Shown: one piece after another, positions 21,565 to 32,071 of the stretch
How positions within the stretch are numbered: the first letter of the stretch is position 1
How the letters are laid out: every line of letters begins with the position of its first letter
Source: Adenophora triphylla var. japonica
Taxonomy: Eukaryota; Streptophyta; Magnoliopsida; Asterales; Campanulaceae
DNA: 64,000 nt
Assembly: GCA_022495995.1 (NCBI GenBank)
Contig: JAFEMH010000977.1
Location: 114,501 to 178,500 of the forward strand
Direction: 5' to 3'
The notes under the pieces: generated by a model
The model's database searches: none
Seen by the model: the letters and a program-made list of their open reading frames with translations, nothing else
What the model was told of the DNA's origin: nothing
Position numbers and translations under genes: made by a program

Positions 21565-21757
21565 AAATACTATCACTAGTTTGCAGCCTGTTTTTTATGT
21601 AATAGATTAGTCTTTGTTAGTGATTTCCTTTTTTCAAGTAAAATAAGATTGCAGTTTGATGTAATCAGTTTCAGTTAATAGAAATTCAGTTTCATAACAA
21701 GACAATGACTAGCAAGGCCAGCTCAAAAAAATGAGGAGCCTACTCCTCAAAACACAC
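21565..21757 (+). other. Element D spacer after pol
   Basis: AT-rich, no gene. A small inverted repeat (GAGGAG...CTCCTC, near 21733-21748) precedes the hairpin array. Confidence 0.4.
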
Positions 21758-22505
21758 AAGTTATGTCAAATGATATTCCTCGACATAACGAAATAAGACC
21801 TTAAAATTTGTCCAAGACTTATGCTGAATGACTTTCTCGGCATAAGGGGATAAAATTCTCAAAAACTACCTAAGTAACGCCGAACGACCTTCCTCGGCAT
21901 GAAAAGATAGTCTCAAAAATGTATCTAAAACTTATGTCGAACGACCATCCTCGGCATAAAGAGATAAAACACAAGAACAAATGCCGAACGACCTTCCTCG
22001 GCATGAAGGGACAAGTTCCCAAGATTTACCAAAGACTTATGTCAAACGACAATCCTCGACATAAAGAGGTTAACTCCCAAAAACTATCTACGTAATGTCG
22101 GATGACCTTCCCTGTCATGAAAAGATAGTCCTAAAACAAAATATTATGACCGAACGACCTTCTCAGCATGAAGGGACAAGTTCCCAAGAATTTATCTAAT
22201 ACTTATGTCGAATGACCTTCCTCGGCATAAAAAGATAAAACTACAAAAATTATCTAAGACTTATGTCGAACGACTCTCCTCGATATAAAGAGATATACTC
22301 ACAATCTACACAAGTGTTAGGCAGAACGACCCTCCTCGGTTTAACATAATCAGTTCCTGGAAATTTATCCAAGTGTTAGGCCGAATGATCTTCCTCGACT
22401 TAAGGGATAGATTTACAATTTATCTAAATGATTGGACCGAATGAACTTCCTCGATTTGAAAAGAGGCAATGCAAATGTCGAGCAACCCTTCCTTGACTTT
22501 GATAC
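21758..22505 (+). repeat. Element D array of about 14 hairpin units
   Basis: Units of roughly 45-65 bases, each with a core of the form ATGCCGA-ACGACCTTCC-TCGGCAT. Copies start near 21761, 21820, 21877, 21932, 21981, 22037, 22094, 22145, 22203, 22261, 22317, 22377, 22434 and 22475. Arms change together between copies (ATGCCG/CGGCAT, ATGTC/GACAT), while the middle (A/G)ACGACC is kept. Between the cores are A-rich linkers. It lies between integrase and the antisense gene, where Tat elements often carry tandem repeats. Confidence 0.8.
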
Positions 22506-25469
22506 TTAGTCAAATATTCAATATACAACAATTAATCAACATTCAAGGCAAAGCAGTTCAAAATGGATGCAAAAAATAAAAATACACTATAAAGAGTTGA
22601 AAAAAGACATTATATTGATCATAACAGTTGGAAGTACAAGAGGGTCCTATTCAAAAAGTTACATCAACAAAATAAAGCAAAAGCCCCTAAGCTTGACTGT
22701 CTCCCCTAAATAGATCGTCTTGCTCGGCGGCAACATCTAGGATGATGACTTGATCAGCTTGGATATCCTCGACCTCTTCCTCCTCGTTCTCAGAAGCCTC
22801 CCCCTCCTTCTTGATTTTCTCTATTAAAGTATGAATATTCAAGGGGTCAAGTGGAGGAGGAACCCATGTAGGACGATTGGCGTGGGCATCCTAGGAGGCT
22901 ATCACCTTCAGGGCATTATCGGAGAAGGGAACTAAGGAATGCATAGACCGAGCTGCTTCTTTGTAAGAATCTTGGCATATAATCCGGGCAAGCCCCTCCA
23001 GGTTGATATTCAAAGAAGGGTCCACCATGCCCTCCGGGCCAAGTGCATGTACCCGTCGGAGTAGATGGTGGCTGTCTTCTCGGCCATAACCTATCGAAAG
23101 GCCGAGATAGCCTTGTAACGGGCTATGGCCTCAGCCTCCCTAGAAGGGATACTCGCCTCCAACTCAACTAGCCGGGAAGCGGTTTCCTCGGATTGCCATT
23201 GGGCTTCAGCCCTTAGCCTCTCTAGCTCAGCCTCCCTTAGCCGAGCAGCTTCTTTGGCCTTGGTCAGCGCCTCCTTTGCGGCCCTGTCTTCCTTCTTAGC
23301 CTTAACCTTTGTAGCCTTGAAAGCATCAGTATCCCCTCTGAAGTTCTTGAGGAGCTCCACGGTTTTTTAAGGTCAGCTTTATCCTTCTCAGTCAGCTTCT
23401 CCAGTTTTTGCTCATGGATTTTAGTTGCCTTGAATTTTAAGGCCTCATAAGCCGTGATCGTGGCAAGCTACGCAAAACAAAGAAAAAACAACTCAGTGAA
23501 AATTACAAGTATGGAAATGATGAGGAAGGAAAGGAAAATGACGAGAAAGCATACCTCACTCAACAAGAGGCCCTTTCTGTTGACCAAATCCTCCATCGTC
23601 GGTTTGGACTCGATAAACTGGTCCAAGAGATCATCATCTAAGGACCGATGAAGAACAACTCGGCCTACCCTCAGATGGGGACCCTAACGGGCACTAACGT
23701 CCATGCCCTTAAGTACAGAGACTTGATGAGCATCATTTATAAACTTCTCAGCCCCATCATAAGTCTTTATATGCCGAGCAGTAAGTACGGAAGAGGAGGA
23801 CCCAACACTTGGTCTCTTAGAAAGACCCTACTCCACGACCTCAGTTTTAGGCCTTTTCTGGGCTGGGGTCCTCTGCCCGGCATCCACCTCCTCAATTTCT
23901 TCAAGGCTGACCTGCCTCAGAGCCTCCTCAGCTGGAGGAATAACCATTTCCTGGGAACTATGTCCCTCCTCAGCATGGGCCTCTTGCCCCTTATTTCATC
24001 CCTCGATGGAGGCACCATCACCCCTCACCGGCTTTAAGGGCAGCGCCCCAGCATCCTTAGTGGACAAGGCAGCCTGACGAGTGATGGCATCATCCCGTCT
24101 TTTGTTTTTTTGCTTAGGACCGGGAAGTCTTCCTCTTCAACTTCATCAAGGCTTGGGGGTCCAAAATTTCCTCCTCCATATTCTTGATCTACTCCTCAGT
24201 TAAATCTACAAAAGACGAGGAATATAAGTTAGTGAAATGACGACGAGAGAAAAATAACAAGCAACATTACACAAGTACGAAAAGACGAGAAACAAGAAAT
24301 TTACAGCTGACTACGCCTTCCTTGGCAAGACACCTATCATCATAAATTTTGCAGATGTCACATTTATCATGGAAAATGAAATCGGGGTGCACCTTCCAGT
24401 TCGGAAATTTGTTCCCTCGAGGGGCACCAACCATCTAAAGGTTCAGGCATGATGTCGGCATGCACATAATATCTCTAGTCGGTCTCCAGACTTGAGCAAC
24501 ACAGAGTGCCCACCTGGGAAAATTGTCTCAAACTATCAATAAGGTGATCGCTCCACTCAGGCCTCCAAACTTGTTCAGGCACGCCAAGAAACTTTGAGGG
24601 AGCAGCAAATTCTCAGCCTTGTCGGCTCTCCATTCTAACAACATGATTGTTCCACCTGAGACCTTGCTCGACATGCGGTAGATTAACTTGGGCTGGTTAG
24701 GGTCACTCCTCAACACTAAGACCTTAGTGTCCTCCTTGTAGCTAACGTGAAAAAATGATGGAAGGCTGACTAGCAGGGTTTAAAGCCTAAACTACGACAC
24801 AAAACAATAAAGCCGATGAGGAACTTCACAGCATTGACACCTATCATGGCCGATACGACCTGCATATCCTCAAGAAATCCACAAATAAAGGGATCGGGAG
24901 GGAGACGAAGGCCAAGTTTAAACTGTTTGTAGAAGAAATGGACATAATTTAGACTGTATAAAAAGTCATCCAGGGTTTTCTCTGTATGAATAGGTACACG
25001 AGGGAAATATGTAAGTCGGTATTCCTCCCTCGATACACAGTACTTGGAATGCAACTCCTCTATCATAGGTTCCCCGACTTTAGCAGATCTAGGCCTAGGG
25101 GTGTTGCTAGGACCTACCACATTTTTACCTAACACGTCCCCTTCCTCGGTTTCCAACACGAGCTCACACGACAAAAGCATCAACAATTCTTTTCGAGGTA
25201 GAAGGATGATAAATGGCTATTTTATAGTCATTTATAGCATTATAATTGCATCATTTACCTTAGTTTTAGTACCATTTAGTCCAATTTAGCTTATTTTATT
25301 TTAATATATGGATTTTATGCTTGGTTGGAGTATTTGTGTGATTGTACAGAACTTAGGGACAATTTTGGTACAAATAATGCTTGAGACGTGTTCATTCAAA
25401 TGAAATGATCAAAGCGAGAAGGGACAGCTTGGAAAAATGAGCAGCCAGAACAAAATAGCACTTGCACGG

Positions 25470-26842
25470 TGTAAGTACGCCAATCCAATTCGCAACCTTT
25501 TCGATGCATTTTAATATAATAAAACTGCATTAAGGGGCGTTTTGGTAAAATTCCCGGCCTATCCCGAGACTTCCGGAAACGTTCCATGAGTTTCCCGCGA
25601 AGGAAGTACCTTTTGGTACATCATTCATGCCAAAGGACCCCTTGGAAATAAAACCTGTTGGACCTTTTGGGTATTTTCCCGGAATGTTTCAGAAACTGGT
25701 TTTTGGCGCCAAAAACGGTTGAGCCACCTTGTGTCACGCGACAGCTTGAGGCATGGAAAGTGGACGCGTAAGGTCGTGCGACATACTAAGGCAGCCAACT
25801 GCAGCCTATAAATAAGACCCTCCCCCTCATTGAAATAGATCCGAATTCTAGCCTACTGTTACTCTGCCAAAATAGCATTGTGACGAACATCCCAAACACC
25901 AAACCTCTCTCTCTCCTACCTTTCCAACCCACTAATCCTTCTCATCCAAACCCAATTCTCTACCTACACCAATTGGAACCCTAGATCGAGCCGTGAGATC
26001 TACAACGAAGAATTGAAGGATTCTATATCTGACTAGATATAGAATTCGTGGAATCAACAAGGGTAACAATTCCCTAACCCTCTCTCTCTCTCTCTCATTT
26101 AATTCCTTGCAATTTTATAATTCTATTTTGTTTGGATTCGCAATCGATCCTAGCTATCTCGAATCAATCCCAATCGCAATCTCTCGTTTAACTTGCATAG
26201 ATTGTGTAATTGAGCTCATATTGATTGATTTGGTTGAATTTGGTGTTTGAGCCCCGAGTGTGAATCTACCCATATCCACACTCCCCGGGTCGATTTGATG
26301 TTGATTATGTTTTTCGTTCATAATTCAAATTGTTAATTAGATCCGTATAGCTTCGTTAATTTCGAATTCATATTGTAAGGTTTCGCGGAAGGCTCATATG
26401 TGTCACGCGACACCTTCGTCCCCAAGTGATCCCGTGTCACGCGACACATGTGGTCACCGGGTACGATGTGTCATGCGACACATATGACCCATCTCAGCGA
26501 CTCTTTCCTTTGTAATCTGCTCTAGTTTGTTTGTATCGTGGATGTGGCCTCCCTAAATAATGGGCTCACAATATGTAATTTCTCGTTTCATAATTAATAA
26601 GATGCATTTTATCACATTTCGTTTATTATCGATATTTGCACACACTTTGGATTTACTTGGATGTGTTTGATTGAAAGACTCGTCTATGGACGAGGCGTGT
26701 TGGGTGAACTCTCGGTTCTTCCCAACACGTAACCCGACCCCGAACTCATGTTTTCTCTCTAAAACAAAGGTTTTCAATGTTTCCTCTTAAAACGACGTGG
26801 CGACTCCTTTTCATATATTTTTTTCGGGCGAGCGCACATTCA
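25470..26842 (+). repeat. Element B 5' LTR
   Basis: Begins TGTAAGTACG and ends CACATTCA. A TATAAATA box is at 25807-25814. Palindromes: GTGTCACGCGACAC at 26400-26413 and 26434-26447, and an 18-base version at 26466-26483. Hairpins CTCGTC/GACGAG (26679-26694) and CGTGTTGGG/CCCAACACG (26696-26704 with 26721-26729) are followed by CCGACCCCGAAC and TGGCGACTCC (26798-26807). Confidence 0.95.
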
Positions 26843-26843
26843 G

Positions 26844-26861
26844 TGGCGACTCCGCTGGGGA
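26844..26861 (+). promoter_or_regulatory. Element B primer binding site
   Basis: TGGCGACTCCGCTGGGGA, one base after the LTR end, identical to the PBS of element A. The first ten bases also occur inside the LTR at 26798-26807. Confidence 0.88.
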
Positions 26862-26864
26862 ATT

Positions 26865-26889
26865 CACTTGAAAACCTGTTTTTCAAGTG
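26865..26889 (+). promoter_or_regulatory. Element B leader hairpin next to the PBS
   Basis: Perfect 10-bp stem CACTTGAAAA with TTTTCAAGTG around a 5-base loop, three bases after the PBS. The position suggests a role in primer placement, dimerisation or packaging of the RNA. This is inference only. Confidence 0.5.
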
Positions 26890-28180
26890 TTAAGAGGGTC
26901 AAGCTTTCGTTTAGTCAAAAAACATCCAATGCATCCATGTTGTGTACATTATTCGATAATCATTTGTGATACCTACATTTTGTTGATTATGGAACTTGTG
27001 AGCCCTTTGTGCTTGTGGTCATTTGTTGTGCATTGGTACCTCTGTGTTGCTCTTGATATGGTAAAGCAGGGGCTGATTTGATGATTTGAGGAGCCGCCGG
27101 TTCGGTGACCACCCGAGTCGTGCGACACCTTTGTCTCTCGGTTGTCCCGTGTCACGCGACAAGAGGTGGCCACCGAACGCATCATCGAAGACCGGTTTGA
27201 GGCGCACCTCGACCAAAGCGTGACTCATTTGGTTATTGTTCCCTGTTTGCCTTGTGTGAGGGTGTGTGTTTTCTTCTTAAAAAAAAAACAAACAAAATAA
27301 AAAAAAATAATAAAAAAATCTTGTTTTTTGCAAATAAACGAATTAGTCATCCGCACACTACATCACTTAGATTTAGAACCCTCGGGTGCGATTGACGGCA
27401 TCGCGGACGGCCATAAAATTCGCCTACGCTTGAGCGCCTGAAATCAAACCTAAACCCCTAGTGCGTTATAGGTGGCACCACACTAAACCTTACCCACGGT
27501 TGGTTTTTGATACGATGTTTTCATTACAACAAAAATGAATTGTTTTTGAAAAATATCATAGATTCTTATACCTTCTCCCAAAACCTCATACCTTGTGGGC
27601 ATGTTGCCAAATGCAACATGATTTCACGTGGGAACATGTCACTCTCGTGGCGTGTTCTAAACGAGAGGTCATGCCGCATTGCCAACATGTACCGACGAGA
27701 GGTCATGCCGGATTTTTCTTCGAAATTCTTCGAAAAGACCCGTTATGCTGCCCAAATTTCCTTAGAAATTTGGACGAACCTCTTCGTTCCATGAAGATGT
27801 TAGGGTTTGGTTAGGTATCATTACCTATTATATGTTTCAAAACAAGACATTTGATGTAATTCGAACGTCGCGTCACTAGGTTCCCCCGAGGCATAGTTAG
27901 CATGAATAAAGGCTTATCCTTTCCCAACTGTATTTAGGATTTAAAATACTGATTTATACTTGAACATAAATGATTTTGTGTTTGTGCGAGTCTGTCCCAT
28001 TTTCCTTCCCTCTCCCATTCCTTAAACTATCCCTTCGATACCTTATAACCAATCCTTTTGAAGCAAGGGGAAGAGACGAGTTTGGGGGGAGCGTGCTCTG
28101 TTACAAGAAGGGCGATTAACCAGTACGTATTTCCAAATATTTTGCAAGGTTTTCCTCCAAAGTTCCGGTTCATTCTACTG
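26890..28180 (+). other. Element B leader, non-coding
   Basis: Contains two more GTCRYGCGAC palindromes (27115-27128 and 27149-27162), an A-rich stretch (27279-27320) and repeated ACGAGAGGTCATGCC words (27660-27710). No convincing gene. Confidence 0.5.
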
Positions 28181-28186
28181 CTCAAA

Positions 28187-29480
28187 GATGTCTGGTGCAA
28201 AAGATGTGTCACCCGCTCAGTTTGGAATTCCCTCCGCTTCGAGTCAGTGGGATATGGATGATTTGTCAATAACAGAATTGCGAGCTGCCCTTGAAGCTGC
28301 CATGATTCGGGAATGCAAAGCCCAATTGCTTGCCCAGGTTGCCAAAGCTCGAGAGGAAGAGACTCATTCCAGATTTGTTGAAGCAATGCGCCTCCGGGGA
28401 ATTACAGTAGTTCGTCACGGAGATGGATCATATGAGGAGATTATCAAGGCCAGTAGTATTGATTGCGGGGATAGAAATGCAATGAAAGAGATGAATGGAG
28501 ACAGGCAGGGTGAAATTCTTTTTCCAACATCCCAGATGGCTCAAACTCGATCGAGTATAAGCAATCAAACCCCGAGAATTTCAATGTCCATAAGCAACCC
28601 GATTTGAAAAGCCAAGCACCGACTCAGATTCCCAAGTGGTGTACCATTTCTTCAATCAGAACGGTTCACTGAAACTCCACCCCGACCAAGCTCTCCCACA
28701 AGAATGTTCCCCACAATCACCAATGAGTGCGTACGGGTTCAACTTGTCACCCTCTCATGAGCAACCTTCAGATCAACTCCGCACGTGACTCGAATCGATG
28801 TCTTTCATGCCAACTCTGAACCCTACCCCGCAAGAGACAACAATATCTCGAGCCTCCTTCCGAGAAGGTCCGTAAAAGAAGAAAGAGAGCTTATTGGGGA
28901 AAAGTGGGAATGCCCATGAACCAGCTTAAATTGCTGACAAGCGGAGGATTGGTGTACCCGTTGGTGAATTATACTCCTCTCCGTCATGATGAAAGCCTGG
29001 ACCCAAGCAAGTATTGCGATTATCACCAATACTCATGACATGTTACCCATGGGTGCTTACAATTGAGGGTAATCATCCAAGAGCTCATTGATGAAGGGAA
29101 GATTGAATTGGGTTCTCCTGATAATGGCAATGTCCGAGATCTCCGCCCGTATTCCCCTCGCAAGAAACGAGAATACGATGATCTAGGGATGTCGATCGAA
29201 GAAGCTTTCAATGGATTAAGGCGTAAAGGAATGATAAAGCCACCGGAGAATTATCAACCCAAGTAAACCTCTCGCTTAATTTGAATCGTAGCAAGTATTG
29301 CTATTACCATCGCATCCCGGGCATGTCACGAACGATCGCGTCTCTTTAAAGCGGCTCATCCAAAGGCTTATTAATAAAGGCAGTAATTGAGAAAGCTCAC
29401 CCCAATGTGATTACCGGCCCTCCTCGCAATATCAATGGATGTCGAAGATATCTTCCCGAAATCAGGCATCATAGGTTCTA
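28187..29480 (+). pseudogene. gag: Element B gag remnant
   Basis: An open frame at 28188-28607 encodes a 139-residue segment with a helical Ala/Glu-rich start (ITELRAALEAAMIRECKAQLL). Downstream, KYCDYHQYS at about 29010 and HVTHGCLQLRVIIQELIDEGKIE form the gag zinc-knuckle-like motif and its IQxLIDxG follow-up, broken by a stop. A second, more decayed copy (KYCYYHR) follows near 29291. The doubled C-terminal motif suggests an internal duplication. The central capsid-like domain is not recognisable. Confidence 0.6.
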
Positions 29481-30300
29481 GAGTGTCTTTTATGCGGTCG
29501 TGAGTCTGTCAAGTCCATGATATGAATCTTTTATTATATTAATGAAAGTCTTTATTTCTATTCTTGCTAGACTCGAGATATTACTTGTTCACTTACATTC
29601 TGCTTAAATTGAAATGGTCTTATTTTACATGATCATTTGTGCTGCTCACCGACTAATGCTTTGAAACGACTAGTATTTGAATTAATCGGAACAAGAAAAT
29701 CTGCTGATATCATTTTCTAAACCGGGGCTGATCAAGCCCCCAGTTTGCATTCTCTGTGCTCACATATCTTCATTTCGTCCTCTCTATCTCGTTGTTCGAG
29801 GAATTTGCACGGTTTTTTCCCAAAGTGAGCTTAAGCAAAGCAGCGAAGACCCAATCTCGTTTGGATCATCCGGTGGGAACTGCGGTTGAAACCTCCACCC
29901 TTAGGAAAACCTTTACCTCGCCTTCACTAAACAATACCCTTTTAGTTCAAGATCGGCATATTTTGAAACCCGTCTAACCATTCCCAAAAAAAAAAAAAGA
30001 GAAGAGGGACTATCCTTGAGACTCCCGTGGTTCAAAGAAGATCGACCGTCTCCAAGATCAAGAACGGCAGAAAGCAATGATCCATCCTGGGACGACTAAA
30101 ATTCTCCTCTCAAAAACAAAATTGAAAAAAAAAAAGAGAAAGGCGAAAATAAAAAAAAAAGAAAAAGAAAGAGAGCCTAGTCCCCAGTGATTCTCTCAGA
30201 AGCAAAATTCAAAGGATCCGGTCGTTACCCAAGAGGAGTCTCAAAGTGAATAAAGAGACAGCATGGATGTCCCTCACCATTACCTCTAACCAATCCCAAG
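29481..30300 (+). other. Element B non-coding, A-rich
   Basis: No gene recognised. Purine-rich blocks at 29985-30005 and 30115-30175. No pol motif, although pol would be expected here in an autonomous relative. Confidence 0.5.
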
Positions 30301-30302
30301 CC

Positions 30303-30516
30303 GTCCTCTCGATTTTAGAGGACATTACCATTCCCATTACCATTACCTTTGCCCTTATCAAAGCCAAAAGATCGACCTCTCATTCTTAGAGGCAATAAAA
30401 AATGCAATCACAGATTTCCCTCACCTTAGAAATCCTAAACACATACCCAAGAGCCAACCTCTCATCTTTAGAGGTTCACCAAAGAAAGCCTAGCCGACCT
30501 CTCGTTTTAAGAGGTC
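30303..30516 (+). repeat. Element B group of four hairpins
   Basis: Arms around 7-base loops: GTCCTCT/AGAGGAC (30303-30323), CCTCT/AGAGG (about 30376-30391), AACCTCT/AGAGGTT (30456-30476) and GACCTCT/AGAGGTC (30496-30516). The outer two base pairs differ between copies but remain paired. Confidence 0.65.
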
Positions 30517-30887
30517 ATAATATCCTAAATCACCCGAAGACCGATCGAAACCCTGAAGCCCAGCCGCAGTTACTACTGGATAGCAGTTTCAGTCTAATAT
30601 CGTCGAGATCTAATACAGATTATTGCTTGAAGCAAAGCCAAGTCCATCCCGGCTCAAAGGACCATCAATTGAAGATTGTGTAAATTCCGTCCGTTCATTT
30701 GACGTTGCATGTGAACATACTTCATTTCTCCTCCGCAAACATCTGCCGTGAATGTCCCACTGGGGCTTCGCATCTGTGTCTCCCATCGACACTCTAAGAG
30801 GACACGTTCTTTCAACTCTCAAAAAATTCTCGAAGGTCCTCACATTCTCGAACTTCAACGTTCATTCTTTTCATTCGAGATGAGCCC

Positions 30888-30934
30888 GAACTACGGCGAC
30901 TTGAGCTCCTCCTACGGAGGGGAACGTAGGCAGC
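30888..30934 (+). promoter_or_regulatory. CTACG/CGTAG stem-loop motif, first copy in B
   Basis: Outer arms CTACG (30891-30895) and CGTAG (30925-30929). The inner stem is CCTCC (30908-30912) with GGAGG (30916-30920). Flanked by GAA before and GCAGCC after, as in C. Confidence 0.65.
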
Positions 30935-32071
30935 CATAATTTGGTTCAGTCAAAATCACAGACAAATCTCAGAAAATCCGGTCTCTTCAAGGACCATGCC
31001 CATACACTGTCTATCCTTCTGAGTCCAATTCTCGATATCAGTGTATTTTCTCCTCAGGATTGATAAGAAAATACTTGTTCATATCAGCTTTGGCGGTTTG
31101 ACTAACCCGAACATCAATAAAGGGTTTTAAGCAACTTTGTGATCATCATGAATAAGATAAGTTTTCAAGTGTCTCGAAGAGTCTTCTATTTCTACATCAT
31201 AGGAAGATAGAGCTAAACACCGTTTCGGTCAGCAGGGGCTTCCATACACTTTTCACACCTTGTGATGCTTATACTCTCCCAAAAGAGTCAAACCTAAAAA
31301 CGAGAGTGTCATAAAACGTAAGTTCAGATTCATTTCCCACCATCCGAAAGATACGTCCCTGCATGCAAATTTCTTGAGTCTTGTCTGCTGTCGACCGATT
31401 GACCAAATCAAAGGATCAATCTCTGGGGCCGCATAAGGATGTGTATGAAGGCTGGGGCTTTGGCCGAAGACGATGAACATTTTGTGTGTGATTTCCGGGG
31501 CATTATCGGGATAGCAATGCTTGAAAATGGATTCCCTAGCAAAGAGGCTCACTCTTCGATGAACCTCTTGGATTCCACATCCTGAATAAGAAGATTGATT
31601 ATGGGAAACAATAAAGAAGTCCATGATCGAAGGTTTGTCAACCCTGGCCTTCAATGTCACGCGACGAGAACATACCCAGGTCACTTAGAGTCGTGCGACA
31701 TGATAAATCCGGCATCGAGACATCGGCAAATTTGCAAATCGATATGTACCAGGAGCACTCCCCGACTTGTCCCAAGTGCAAAACAACAAGGCTCCTGCAA
31801 ACAATCACGGGGGAGGAAGTTTCATTCAAAAGCAACATACACATGAACCATTTACCCTCATATACAAACCCCAAAGTCACATAAACCATTCAAAAGCCAT
31901 TCATTCCATGCACCTCTTTTTTTTCTTTCCCAAAATATAAAAGCTCGCACAAACAAATAAACAACTAATAATGTTTTAGGTGCAAAATAAAGAAAAAAAA
32001 AGGAGAGTATTTGTTTCTTTCCCCAAAAACAGGGTACATAAACCAAAAGAGGATCATAAATCGGTCCAGGA
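30935..32071 (+). other. Element B spacer
   Basis: No gene. Two GTC-palindromes at about 31655-31665 and 31690-31699. Purine-rich stretches at 31910-32010 lie downstream of the stop of the minus-strand gene. Confidence 0.45.

Noticed and set aside
21758..22505. CRISPR-like array (repeats with variable spacers)
   Set aside because: Plant DNA, irregular spacing, decaying repeats, no cas genes. It is a retrotransposon UTR repeat.
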